Shown here: piece by piece, positions 17,066-26,024 of the stretch
Position numbering within the stretch: the stretch's first letter is position 1
Layout: the number at the start of each line of letters is the position of its first letter
Assembly: GCF_013030985.1 (NCBI RefSeq)
Contig: NZ_WPYP01000012.1
Span: forward strand, 1 to 64,000
DNA from: Ruegeria arenilitoris
GTDB lineage: Bacteria > Pseudomonadota > Alphaproteobacteria > Rhodobacterales > Rhodobacteraceae
Reading direction: 5' to 3'
DNA: 64,000 nucleotides
Made by a program: the position numbers and the translations under genes
Notes under the pieces: model-generated
Database searches by the model: none
Told to the model about the DNA's origin: nothing
The model's input: only the letters and a program-made list of their open reading frames with translations

Positions 17066-19486
17066 ATGCGAACAGAAGCTCAGGCCGTGGTCATCGGCGG
17101 CGGTGTAATCGGGTGCTCGATCCTGTATCACTTGACCAAATTGGGGTGGTCGGACGTTGTGCTGCTGGAACGGGATGAGTTGACCTCCGGCTCAACCTGG
17201 CACGCGGCGGCGAACATCCACGGGCTGCATGACAGCACCAATATCAGCCGTATCCAGCACTATACGATGAACTTGTATAACGCCCTGGAAGAGGAAACAG
17301 GCCAAAGCTGCGGTGTGTTCCAGCCCGGCTCGCTGTATCTGGCCCAGACCGAAGAGCGTGAGCACCAGCTGAGGCTGCAAGCGGCCAAGGCCAAGCTTTA
17401 TGGCATGAACTTCTATGAGATCAGCATCGAAGAGGCGCAGCGCCTGAATCCGCTGGTCAATTACGAGGGTATCCGCTGCGTGATGTTCGAACCCGATGGC
17501 GGCAATGTCGACCCCTCGGGTGTGACCAACGCCTATGCGGTCGGAGCGCGCCAGCGCGGTGCCGAGATTCACCGCTTTACCCCGGTCACCGCGACCGAAC
17601 AGCAAGACGACGGCACATGGATCGTCAAAACCCCGAAGGGCGATATCAAGACACCGTGGGTGGTGAATGCGGCCGGGCTTTGGGGTCGCGAAGTCGCGAA
17701 ACTGGCCGGAATCGAACTGCCGCTGCAGCCGACCGAGCACCAGTATTTCGTGACCGAAACGGTGTCGGACGTTCAGGCCCACGGCACCCGCCTGCCCTCG
17801 GTCTCGGATCGTGATGGCGAATACTATTTGCGTCAGGAAGGCAACGGACTGCTGGTCGGTGCCTACGAGAAAGACATGAAATTCTGGGCCGAAGACGGCA
17901 CCCCACTGGACTTCGCCCACGACCTGTTCCCCGACGATCTGGAGCGTATCGAAGAGAACATGATGAATGCAATCGAACGCCTGCCCGCCGTGGGTGAGGC
18001 CGGGATCAAACGGGTCATCAACGGCCCGATGATCTGGTCGCCGGATTCAAACGTTCTGATGGGACCGGCGCCCGAGGTGGATGGCTATTTCTGCTGCAAC
18101 GGCGTCATCCCCGGTTTTTCACAATCGGGCGGCATGGGTCTGATGGCAGCACAGTGGATCATCGAGGGCGAAACCGAATATGACATGTTCGCCTGGGACA
18201 TGGCCCGGTTCGATACCTGGGCCACCAAGGAATTTACCAAGGCAAAAGTGCAAGACCAGTACGCGCACCGCTTTGCCATCCACTTCCCGAACGAAGAACG
18301 CAGCGCAGGCCGTCCGGCGCGCGTGCGCCCGGTCTATGAGACCCAGAAAGCCATGGGTGCCGTCTTTGGCCTGAACGTCGGTTGGGAGCATCCGCTGTGG
18401 TTCGCGGACGCGCCGGGCGCCGTGGATACCAACGGCTTCACCCGTCAGAACTGGTGGGGTCCGGTCGGCGAAGAATGCAAGATGCTGCGTGACCGCGCAG
18501 GCATCATCGACATCTCGAACTTTGCCAAATACATCTGCAAAGGCCCGGGTGCTGCGGACTGGCTGAACGCTGTCTTCGCCAACAACATGCCCAAGGCGGT
18601 GGGCCGGTCATGCCTGACCCCGCTGATTTCGAAACGGGGCGGTATCGCAGGTGACTTTACCGTCACCCGCGTGGCCGGGGATGAATTCTGGATCATCGGA
18701 TCGGGCATGGCGGAACGCTATCACAAGCGGTTCTTCAAGCAGGTCCCCCTGCCCGCAGGCACTACGTTCGAAAGCAAGACCGAAGCGATGTGCGGTTTCA
18801 ACGTGGCCGGTCCGAAATCGCGCGAGATCCTGCAGCGCCTGACCAACGAGTCACTGGCGACCGAGGACTTCCCCTTCATGCGTTCAGCCAATATCGAGCT
18901 GGCAGGCATCGAGGTTCTGGCCCTGCGCGTGTCCTTTACCGGCGACCTGGGATGGGAACTGCACTGCGCCACCGAAGACCAGGCCCGTCTGTATGACGCG
19001 CTGATCGAGGCAGGCAAGGAGTTCGACGCAGGCCCCGTTGGCAGCCGCGCGCTGATGTCGATGCGGGTCGAAAAGGGCTATGGTTCGTGGAGCCGCGAAT
19101 ACAGCCCTGAATACTGGCCGCATGAGGTGGGGTTGGAGCGACTGTGCAAGTTCGAAAAGGACTTCCTGAACAAGGAAGCCGCGCAAAAGGTTCTGGAGAA
19201 CCCGGTGCGCGAACAGCTGGTTTTGCTGCATCTGGATGAGGCCGATGTGACCGCCTCTAACGCGGACGCGACCGGTGGTGAGCCGATCTTCAAGGATGGC
19301 GAAGGCATTGGGCGCGTAACCTCGGGCACTTATGGTTACACCGTCGGAAGGTCGCTGGCCTTGGGGTATGTCAAGAACGCCCAGCCGGGGGATGAGGTCG
19401 AGGTCATGGTCCTGGGGCGCCCGCACAAGGCGGTAATCCTGCACGAACCGCCCTTTGACGCGGCGGGTAAAGTGCTGCGGGGATAA
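17066..19486 (+). CDS. FAD/GcvT amine oxidoreductase (dimethylglycine/sarcosine dehydrogenase family), copy A
   Basis: This 806-residue two-module enzyme has an N-terminal FAD-binding DAO domain (VVIGGGVIGCSILYHL near residue 6, STWHAAANIH near residue 45 with the histidine that holds FAD covalently in the family). A C-terminal GcvT aminomethyltransferase/folate domain starts near residue 420. Such enzymes oxidise N-methyl groups of secondary or tertiary amines and pass the C1 unit to tetrahydrofolate. The substrate is probably dimethylglycine, sarcosine or a relative. It stands alone, downstream of the oxygenase operon, and ends at a clear terminator. It is divergent in sequence from copies B and C. 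Confidence 0.88.
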   Translation: MRTEAQAVVIGGGVIGCSILYHLTKLGWSDVVLLERDELTSGSTWHAAANIHGLHDSTNISRIQHYTMNLYNALEEETGQSCGVFQPGSLYLAQTEEREHQLRLQAAKAKLYGMNFYEISIEEAQRLNPLVNYEGIRCVMFEPDGGNVDPSGVTNAYAVGARQRGAEIHRFTPVTATEQQDDGTWIVKTPKGDIKTPWVVNAAGLWGREVAKLAGIELPLQPTEHQYFVTETVSDVQAHGTRLPSVSDRDGEYYLRQEGNGLLVGAYEKDMKFWAEDGTPLDFAHDLFPDDLERIEENMMNAIERLPAVGEAGIKRVINGPMIWSPDSNVLMGPAPEVDGYFCCNGVIPGFSQSGGMGLMAAQWIIEGETEYDMFAWDMARFDTWATKEFTKAKVQDQYAHRFAIHFPNEERSAGRPARVRPVYETQKAMGAVFGLNVGWEHPLWFADAPGAVDTNGFTRQNWWGPVGEECKMLRDRAGIIDISNFAKYICKGPGAADWLNAVFANNMPKAVGRSCLTPLISKRGGIAGDFTVTRVAGDEFWIIGSGMAERYHKRFFKQVPLPAGTTFESKTEAMCGFNVAGPKSREILQRLTNESLATEDFPFMRSANIELAGIEVLALRVSFTGDLGWELHCATEDQARLYDALIEAGKEFDAGPVGSRALMSMRVEKGYGSWSREYSPEYWPHEVGLERLCKFEKDFLNKEAAQKVLENPVREQLVLLHLDEADVTASNADATGGEPIFKDGEGIGRVTSGTYGYTVGRSLALGYVKNAQPGDEVEVMVLGRPHKAVILHEPPFDAAGKVLRG

Positions 19487-19506
19487 GCCAACCCAATTTG
19501 AGCACA

Positions 19507-19533
19507 GAGCCAGCCGCATCGGCTGGCTCTTTT
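19507..19533 (+). terminator. Rho-independent terminator after copy A
   Basis: A ten-bp perfect stem (GAGCCAGCCG, loop CAT, CGGCTGGCTC) is followed by TTTT at 19530-19533. It separates copy A from the convergent aminotransferase gene. The minus-strand side lacks a T run. Confidence 0.88.
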
Positions 19534-19544
19534 GCTTTCAGGCG

Positions 19545-20864
19545 CTATCCCGTGGCGCGACTGAATGCCTGATCCAGACCATCCGTGACGTGATCGACAT
19601 CCTCCATCGACAGGCACATCGGTGGTACCATGCGCAGGCAGGATTGATACGCGCCCGACTTCGACAGGATGATTCCGCTTTCGCGCGTGGCCTCGAAAAC
19701 GGCGGCGGTGGTCTGTGGGTCCGGCTCTTTGGTCTTGCGGTCTTTGACCATCTCGACAGCCAGCATCAGACCGCGCCCCCGTACATCACCAATGACCGGG
19801 TACTTGTCTTTCAGTACGTGCAGGCGCTCCAGCAAGGCGGCCCCGACGTCGCGGGCGTTTTCGCGCACCTTGTCTTCTTTGATCACCTGCAGAACGGCCC
19901 GCCCCGCCGCGCAAGAGGTCGGGTTCGCGCCGTAGGTGTGGAACATGAATTTATCGGCCATGGGTGCCGCGATTTCCTTGCGCGCGACAACCGCGCCCAG
20001 CGGAAAACCGTTGCCGATGCCCTTGGCCATGACCACGATGTCGGGAATGACGCCGTCGGCCTCGAACCCCCACATATGGTCTCCGGTACGCCCGAAGCCG
20101 GATTGTACCTCATCAGCAATATACAGGCCTCCGGCCGCCCGCACCCGTTCGGCGGCACCGGTCATGTACCCCTTGGGCATTTCGACGATGCCGCCATAGC
20201 CCTGCACGCTTTCCACGAACATCCCGGCGACGCGGCCGGTTGTGGCGGCGTGTATGGTACGCTCGATCTCGTCCAGATAGGGCTGAGCACCCGCGTTTTC
20301 GCCAAAGATACCGCGATACTGATGCGGGTCGGGCACAAAGGCGACGTTGCCTGGCATCCCTGGATGGCGCCAGCCCGAAATTCCGGTGATCGACTGCGCT
20401 GCGGCCGTCGGACCGTGATAGGCCGACCGCAGCGCCAGCAGATCAAGGTTACCGGTAAAGCTGCGCGCCATGGTCATGGCGAGGTCCACCGCCTCTGAGC
20501 CCGAGTTGGTGAAATGCACCACCCATTCGATATCACCATTAGGGTTGGGCATGGTGGCGGCCAGCTCCTCGGCAAAATGGGCGGGCACCGGGTGGTAGAA
20601 CATGGTGGTGCAATGGGTCAGTTCTTGTGCCTGCTCCATCGCTGCGGCAACCACTTTGGGATGGCTGTGCCCAACCGAGATGCAGACATTCATGCCCAAT
20701 AGGTCAGTGTATTTGCGCCCCTCGACATCCCAGAGGTACTGCATGGAGCCTTTCTTGAAGACCATCGGCTCTTTGAAGGGAACGAATTTGCGTTGGCTTG
20801 CGGCATAGAAGGCGTCACGCCGTCGGGCGGTGTCGTTCAGGGTCCAGTCGGTTTGCAGGTTCAT
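19545..20864 (-). CDS. Class III PLP-dependent aminotransferase (AGXT2/4-aminobutyrate type)
   Basis: A 439-residue class III aminotransferase. Visible elements are FTNSGSEAVDLAM near residue 116, AYHGPTAAAQS near residue 146, the aspartate loop YIADEVQSGFGRTG near residue 233 and the PLP lysine in VVMAKGIGNGFPLGAVV near residue 262. Relatives use omega-amino acids or the alanine-glyoxylate pair. The MttB-like gene overlaps its start by four bases, and AAGGAG eight bases before the ATG lies inside that gene, so the two are translationally coupled. The coupling suggests the amine produced or consumed by the MttB homologue also meets this transaminase. Confidence 0.88.
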   Translation of the reverse strand: MNLQTDWTLNDTARRRDAFYAASQRKFVPFKEPMVFKKGSMQYLWDVEGRKYTDLLGMNVCISVGHSHPKVVAAAMEQAQELTHCTTMFYHPVPAHFAEELAATMPNPNGDIEWVVHFTNSGSEAVDLAMTMARSFTGNLDLLALRSAYHGPTAAAQSITGISGWRHPGMPGNVAFVPDPHQYRGIFGENAGAQPYLDEIERTIHAATTGRVAGMFVESVQGYGGIVEMPKGYMTGAAERVRAAGGLYIADEVQSGFGRTGDHMWGFEADGVIPDIVVMAKGIGNGFPLGAVVARKEIAAPMADKFMFHTYGANPTSCAAGRAVLQVIKEDKVRENARDVGAALLERLHVLKDKYPVIGDVRGRGLMLAVEMVKDRKTKEPDPQTTAAVFEATRESGIILSKSGAYQSCLRMVPPMCLSMEDVDHVTDGLDQAFSRATG

Positions 20865-22381
20865 GGCTGTTCTCCTTCGATTTCCCGGCTGCGGCGGGCG
20901 ACGAATTCATCAAGGGCTTCACGGGTTCCGGCCTCCATGGTCGGGGCTTCGTAGTCTTCGATCAGCTGTTTCACCCGGGCGGTGGCACGGTCATGCTGCC
21001 AATGGGCACCCTCGGCGGCCCACTGCTCGTAGGTGCCATTGTCGGACATATCGCCCATCCAGAAGGCGGTTTCGAAATTGTCCTGCGTGTGTTGTGCACC
21101 AAGGAAATGGCCGCCCGGCTCCACCTCGGAAAACGCCTCCATCGCCTGCGCGCTTTCCGAGAAATCGACGCCCTGAACAAACCGCTGCATTGCCGCGCAG
21201 CGATCGGCATCCATGACGATCTTTTCATAGCCGGTGGTCAGCAGTCCTTCGAGGCACCCTGTCGCGTGGATGATGAAATTCACCCCGGCCAGCGCGGCGC
21301 CCATCAACTGCGCCTGACTTTCATATCCCGCCTGCGCGTCCGGCACTTTAGAGGCGGTCAGCCCCCCGACCGAATGGAACGGCAGACCCAGCCGGTCCGC
21401 CAGCGTCTTGGCGCACATCTGGAACTGGGTGCCTTCGGGTGTGCCGAATGTCGGCGCCCCGGTCTTGAGCGATATGGGAGAAAAGAACGTGCCAAATGCA
21501 GCCGGAGCACCAGGGCGGATGAGTTGGATCAATGCGACGGACGCCATCACCTCGGCCAGAACCTGCGCCAACGTCGCAGCCACCGAAACCGGTGACATCG
21601 CCCCTCCCAGCACGAAAGGAGAGACCACCGTGCATTGCCCGGCCTGCGCATATTCCTTCAGCGCCCAGAGCATGGTTTCATCCATCACCAAAGGCGCGTT
21701 GGTATTGACCACGGAATACAGCACGCAATTGTCGTCAACGAAATCCGCGCCCATGGCGATCTTGCACATCTCGATCGTATCGCGAGCACGCTCGGGCGCG
21801 GTCACGGCCCCCATGAAGGGTTTGTCGTTCATGGTCAGGTGGGTGTGTGCCATGTGCAGATGGCGCAGTGGCACGGGAATATCGACCGGCTCCACTACCA
21901 CTCCGCCGGAATGGTTCACGGCGCCCAACTGGTGGTGCAGCTTGGTGATGTTCTTAAAGTCGGCCAACGTGGCGTAGCGCCGCCCGTTTTCCATGTCGTG
22001 CACGAAGGGCGGGCCGAAACTGGGGGCATAGACCTGCGCCTGCCCGCCGATTTGGATGGACCGCGCAGGATTGCGGGCGTGTTGGGTGAAGACAGCCGGC
22101 GCGGTTCTGATCTTGTCGCGGCACCAGCCGGGGTCGAAGCGCACCCGCTCGCCCTCGACCCGCGCGCCATGCGCCTTGAACAGGTTCAGCGTATCCGGGT
22201 CGCCGCGAAACTCCATGCCGATCTCATCCAAAATCCGATCGGCATTGCGTTCGATGATGGCGATGGCCTCGTCGTCGATCAGGCTGACCAGCCCAATCCG
22301 GCGCGTCACGTAAGGGGCGGATACCGCCCCCTTGGAGGCCCTCGCCTGCATGCGCGATTTGCGGCCTGAACGACGTGACAT
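20861..22381 (-). CDS. MttB-superfamily (trimethylamine methyltransferase-like) protein without pyrrolysine
   Basis: A 506-residue TIM-barrel protein of the trimethylamine methyltransferase (MttB) superfamily. The frame has no internal TAG, so it is the non-pyrrolysine type, like MtgB glycine betaine methyltransferases and MtpB/MtcB relatives. Recognisable features are VTRRIGLVSLIDDEAIAII near residue 25 and the glycine-rich C-terminal barrel (GGHFLGAQHTQDNFETAFW). Characterised members move a methyl group to a cobalamin protein (MttC type), but no corrinoid protein, reactivase or corrinoid:THF transferase is in this window. GGAGG stands seven bases before the ATG. Function in this aerobic setting is unknown. 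Confidence 0.82.
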   Translation of the reverse strand: MSRRSGRKSRMQARASKGAVSAPYVTRRIGLVSLIDDEAIAIIERNADRILDEIGMEFRGDPDTLNLFKAHGARVEGERVRFDPGWCRDKIRTAPAVFTQHARNPARSIQIGGQAQVYAPSFGPPFVHDMENGRRYATLADFKNITKLHHQLGAVNHSGGVVVEPVDIPVPLRHLHMAHTHLTMNDKPFMGAVTAPERARDTIEMCKIAMGADFVDDNCVLYSVVNTNAPLVMDETMLWALKEYAQAGQCTVVSPFVLGGAMSPVSVAATLAQVLAEVMASVALIQLIRPGAPAAFGTFFSPISLKTGAPTFGTPEGTQFQMCAKTLADRLGLPFHSVGGLTASKVPDAQAGYESQAQLMGAALAGVNFIIHATGCLEGLLTTGYEKIVMDADRCAAMQRFVQGVDFSESAQAMEAFSEVEPGGHFLGAQHTQDNFETAFWMGDMSDNGTYEQWAAEGAHWQHDRATARVKQLIEDYEAPTMEAGTREALDEFVARRSREIEGEQP

Positions 22382-22491
22382 GTGGCGCCTCCCGAATTCC
22401 TGCTGGACTCGGCACGGGGGTCCGTGCTGGTCCTTTGACTATGCATCGGAATCGGGTTGCGAACAGGGGGAGAGACGCTTGATCGGAAATC

Positions 22492-23469
22492 CTAATGATT
22501 GGGATAAGTGCCGGTGAAGTATGCGATCTGATCGGCGATGCCCGGAAAACGGCGGTTGAAATGCGCACGCAGAATATCGGCGCATTGATGGGCCAGACGG
22601 GCCGGGATATCGCCCAGATCTTCTTTGCGCGACACCACTTGCACGCCGCGTTTGAAGCCAGAAAACGGCAGCGGCACAATGCGCAACGGCATCCCTTCGG
22701 CCACACCATCGATCAGCAGCGAGGGCGTCAGAATCGCGAAACATTTGCCGGTCACCACACCGGCCACCACCATTGAGGACCGGTCCGCCTCCATCGCGCG
22801 GGGCAGGTTCAGGCGACAGCGTTGCAGGTGTTGATCAGTGCGTCGGCCCACCGGGGTAAGCGCGCCGAACCGCACCAGAGACAGGCGTTCGGAAATGGCG
22901 TGAATATCGTCCTCGGGGCCATCGTACCCTTCGGGTAACACCAAAAAAAATGGTTCTTCCATAACAGGATAAGTGTCATAGTCGTCGCTCAACACGAACA
23001 GTTCCGAGGTAACCGCCACATCGATCTTTCGCGCGGTCAGAGCACTTTGGTGATCGCTGGCCAGACCCGCTGACAGGATCAGTTCTGGCACCTGCAAATC
23101 ATGCTCGACAAAGTCGAAAAGCCCAGGGGTCAGCGTCGTGGCAATTGAGGCCAGAAGCCCAACGCGCAACACCGGCAGCGAGGCGGCCTTCAGGTGGCGC
23201 AGGTCCGATTTAAGGTCTTCGATCTCATTGAGGATGCGATATCCGTGCCGTTGCATGGCTTCACCCGCGTGGGTCAGTCCCAGCGGTCTGTGAGACCGGT
23301 CGATCAGTGTCACCCCAAAGGCGCTTTCCAGGTTTTTCAGATGCTGCGAGGCCGCCGACTGGGTGATCCCCAAGGCATGGGCCGCCGCCGTCACATGGCG
23401 CATTTCCGCGACGGCCATGAACACTTCGATGGCCCGAAACAGATTAATTTCAGTCTCATTGCGCGTCAT
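22492..23469 (-). CDS. LysR-family transcriptional regulator
   Basis: A 325-residue LysR protein with the helix-turn-helix AAHALGITQSAASQHLKNLE near residue 27 and a substrate-binding effector domain. I place the start at the ATG at 23469, preceded by AAGGG, rather than at the upstream 23547. It faces the copy B/copy C operon across 161 bases and lies upstream, on the same strand, of the MttB-aminotransferase pair. It can therefore plausibly control both transcription units, making the cluster one regulon. Confidence 0.87.
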   Translation of the reverse strand: MTRNETEINLFRAIEVFMAVAEMRHVTAAAHALGITQSAASQHLKNLESAFGVTLIDRSHRPLGLTHAGEAMQRHGYRILNEIEDLKSDLRHLKAASLPVLRVGLLASIATTLTPGLFDFVEHDLQVPELILSAGLASDHQSALTARKIDVAVTSELFVLSDDYDTYPVMEEPFFLVLPEGYDGPEDDIHAISERLSLVRFGALTPVGRRTDQHLQRCRLNLPRAMEADRSSMVVAGVVTGKCFAILTPSLLIDGVAEGMPLRIVPLPFSGFKRGVQVVSRKEDLGDIPARLAHQCADILRAHFNRRFPGIADQIAYFTGTYPNH

Positions 23470-23630
23470 TTTCGCCCTTTTCTCCGCAACTTGCAGCCAA
23501 TTGCACCACACATCCCGGTCAGGAACGGCGCAAGCTCTGCTTATCATTAGTTGTAGTTATGATGATAGACGACACTTGATCCCCCTGATGCCGCGGCGAA
23601 CATGGACGGCAAGAGCGAGGAGTGCCCTAC
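23470..23630. promoter_or_regulatory. Divergent LysR/copy B control region
   Basis: These 161 bases separate the LysR gene from copy B. They contain CAATTGCA at 23498-23505, the core also seen in the two other LysR divergent regions at 4962 and 13513. AGGAG at 23618-23622 sets the copy B start at the ATG at 23631 rather than at the overlapping GTG at 23622. Confidence 0.45.
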
Positions 23631-26024
23631 ATGGCGGGAACCATCATCATCGGCGGCGGCGCGATCGGGCTGAGCCTGGCCTATCACCTGGTCTCGGCCG
23701 GGGCGACGGCAGTGCAGGTGCTTGAGCGAAATCAGCTGACCTCGGGCACCAGCTGGCACGCGGCGGGGATTGTCGGTCCGCTGCGTGCGACGCCGAACAT
23801 GACCCAACTGGCGATGTATGCCGGAACGCTTTTCCCGCAGTTGGAAGAGGAATGTGGCCTGTCCACGGGGTATCGTCGGACCGGTGGCTATTGGCTGGCG
23901 CGTGACCGCAACCGAATGGATGAACTGCATCGCATTGCGTCGCTGGGCCGGAATTTTGGGCTGACGCCATCCATCCTGTCCCCCATTCAAATCGACGTCC
24001 CCGGCCTCAGCACAGATGGGTTGGTCGGCGCATTGCGGGTTGAGGAGGACGCCAACGTAAACCCCGTGGACCTGTGCATGGCCTATGCCAAGGCCGCACG
24101 TGCCAAAGGGGCGCAGATCCGCGAAGGCGTGCTGGTGGACCGGTTGCTGGCCGAGGGCGGCAGGATCAAAGGTGTAGCTCTGGCCGACGGGACCGAATTG
24201 TTCGCGGATCGTGTGGCGCTGTGTGCCGGAGCCTGGTCCAGGAAACTGGCCGATGCAGCGGGCGTCGCCCTGCCCCTGCAGGCGGTGGAACATATGTACG
24301 TGGTCACCGAGCCGATGGCCGGATTACCCAACCCCTATCCGGTATTGCGCGATTTGGACCGTGGTTTTTACGTCAAAGGTGACGCGGGCAAGCTGGTGAT
24401 CGGTGGCTTTGAGCCGAATGCGAAATGCTGGGATGCTTTTGGCCCCGAGGGAGACCGCCCGTTTCTGGAGCTGCCCGAGGATTGGGATCAGTTCATACCC
24501 TTCATGGAGGGTGCCTTGGAATTGATCCCGGCGCTGGCCGAGGCGGGCATTCAGCATTTCATGAACGGCCCCGAAAGCTTTACTCATGACACGCGCCCCC
24601 TGATCGGTCAGACGCCCGAAGTGGACGGGCTGTATGTGGCGACGGGCATGAATTCAGTCGGTGTCATGTCGTCGGCCGGTGTTGGCCGGGTTCTGGCCGA
24701 ATGGATGATCGAGGGCCAAGCGCCGATGGACCTTTGGGAGGTCGATGTGGCGCGCGTCGATCCGCTGGCTGCTGCTGCCAGCCATATCGAATCCCGGATG
24801 GAAGAAGCCGTCAGCGACGCCTTTGCCCTGCACTGGCCGTTCAAACAGCCCAAGGCCGGGCGTGGTCTGCGCAAATCGGCTTTGCATGACAAATGGGCGG
24901 CGGCAGGGGCCGAATTTGGCCTCACCGCAGGTTGGGAACGCGGGCTGTGGTATGCGCGGGACGCTAGCGAACGGGAGCTGCCCTACTCCATCGGTGAACA
25001 GCCCTGGCAGGAAATCGCCCATCGCGAAGCCGCAATCATGGAGCAGGGAACGGCTCTGATCGATCTGTCTCCGTTCGGAAAGTTCGACATCACCGGGCCG
25101 GATGCGCTGGCGCTGATGCAATACCTGGCGACTGCCGATCTGGATATTGCGCCCGGGCGTGCGGTCTATACTCCGCTTTTGAATGCTCGCGGTGGCATCG
25201 AGGCCGACGTCACCGTGCTGCGGCTTGGTTCGGATCATTTCCGCATGGTGTCCGGGGCAGCAACCCGGCAGAGGGACCTTGCGTGGCTCCGGCGTCACGG
25301 CGCAGGGCGTGACGTGGTAATCCGAGATGTCACCGAAGACGAGGTGGTGATCGGCGTGATGGGGGCCGGGTCGCGCGATACTCTGGCGGCATTGTCTGAT
25401 GCCAACTGGCGTAAGTTCCCGTTCTCCACGGCCCGCGATGTTGTTGTGGCAGGCGTTCCTTGCCGTGTGCTGCGGGTGAGTTTTGTCGGAGAGTTGGGGT
25501 GGGAACTTTATATTCCCGCTCAACACGGCAGGCCGGTATTCGATGCACTCTACGCGCAAGGTGCGCGGCCGATGGGTCATTTCGCGCTGGACGGGTGCCG
25601 GATCGAGAAAGGGTTCAAACATTGGGGTCATGATCTTGGCCCCGATATTTCTCCGCTGGAGGCCGGACTGGGCTTCGCCGTGGCATGGGACACAGAGTTT
25701 CTGGGCAAGGCGGCATTGGCCCGGGAAAAGACCAAAGGCCCGCGTCGCCGCGCAGTGATCTTTGAGCTGCCGGACAAGCCGCTCATTCTGCATGACGAAT
25801 TGATTCAAGAAGGCGGTCGCGTGGTCGGTGCCACCACTTCGGGCGCTCGGGGTGCCCGCACCCGAAAGACTTACGCGCTGGGGCTGGTCGAAATCAGGCC
25901 GGGGGAAACCCTGCCCCAAACCTGCGCCCGCAGCTTCACCATCGAGGTGGCCGGTAAACACTATCCGGCGATCCCGCTGATGCGCCCGCCTTTTGACCCT
26001 AAGAATGAACGGATGAAATCATGA
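23631..26024 (+). CDS. FAD/GcvT amine oxidoreductase (dimethylglycine/sarcosine dehydrogenase family), copy B
   Basis: A 797-residue enzyme with the same two-module plan as copy A. The FAD fold begins TIIIGGGAIGLSLAYHL, the covalent-FAD histidine motif is SWHAAGIVGPL near residue 45, and the GcvT folate domain occupies roughly the second half. Sequence differs enough from copies A and C to suggest a different amine substrate. AGGAG eight bases before the ATG fixes the start. Its stop overlaps the start of copy C by four bases (ATGA), so the two are made together, possibly for consecutive demethylations. Confidence 0.87.
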   Translation: MAGTIIIGGGAIGLSLAYHLVSAGATAVQVLERNQLTSGTSWHAAGIVGPLRATPNMTQLAMYAGTLFPQLEEECGLSTGYRRTGGYWLARDRNRMDELHRIASLGRNFGLTPSILSPIQIDVPGLSTDGLVGALRVEEDANVNPVDLCMAYAKAARAKGAQIREGVLVDRLLAEGGRIKGVALADGTELFADRVALCAGAWSRKLADAAGVALPLQAVEHMYVVTEPMAGLPNPYPVLRDLDRGFYVKGDAGKLVIGGFEPNAKCWDAFGPEGDRPFLELPEDWDQFIPFMEGALELIPALAEAGIQHFMNGPESFTHDTRPLIGQTPEVDGLYVATGMNSVGVMSSAGVGRVLAEWMIEGQAPMDLWEVDVARVDPLAAAASHIESRMEEAVSDAFALHWPFKQPKAGRGLRKSALHDKWAAAGAEFGLTAGWERGLWYARDASERELPYSIGEQPWQEIAHREAAIMEQGTALIDLSPFGKFDITGPDALALMQYLATADLDIAPGRAVYTPLLNARGGIEADVTVLRLGSDHFRMVSGAATRQRDLAWLRRHGAGRDVVIRDVTEDEVVIGVMGAGSRDTLAALSDANWRKFPFSTARDVVVAGVPCRVLRVSFVGELGWELYIPAQHGRPVFDALYAQGARPMGHFALDGCRIEKGFKHWGHDLGPDISPLEAGLGFAVAWDTEFLGKAALAREKTKGPRRRAVIFELPDKPLILHDELIQEGGRVVGATTSGARGARTRKTYALGLVEIRPGETLPQTCARSFTIEVAGKHYPAIPLMRPPFDPKNERMKS

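Noticed and set aside
20861..22381. Pyrrolysine in the MttB-like protein
   Set aside because: The frame is open without an internal TAG, so pyrrolysine cannot be encoded.
24654..25961. A 435-codon minus-strand frame opposite copy B
   Set aside because: It is an antisense shadow. The plus strand encodes a recognisable FAD/GcvT enzyme along the whole stretch.
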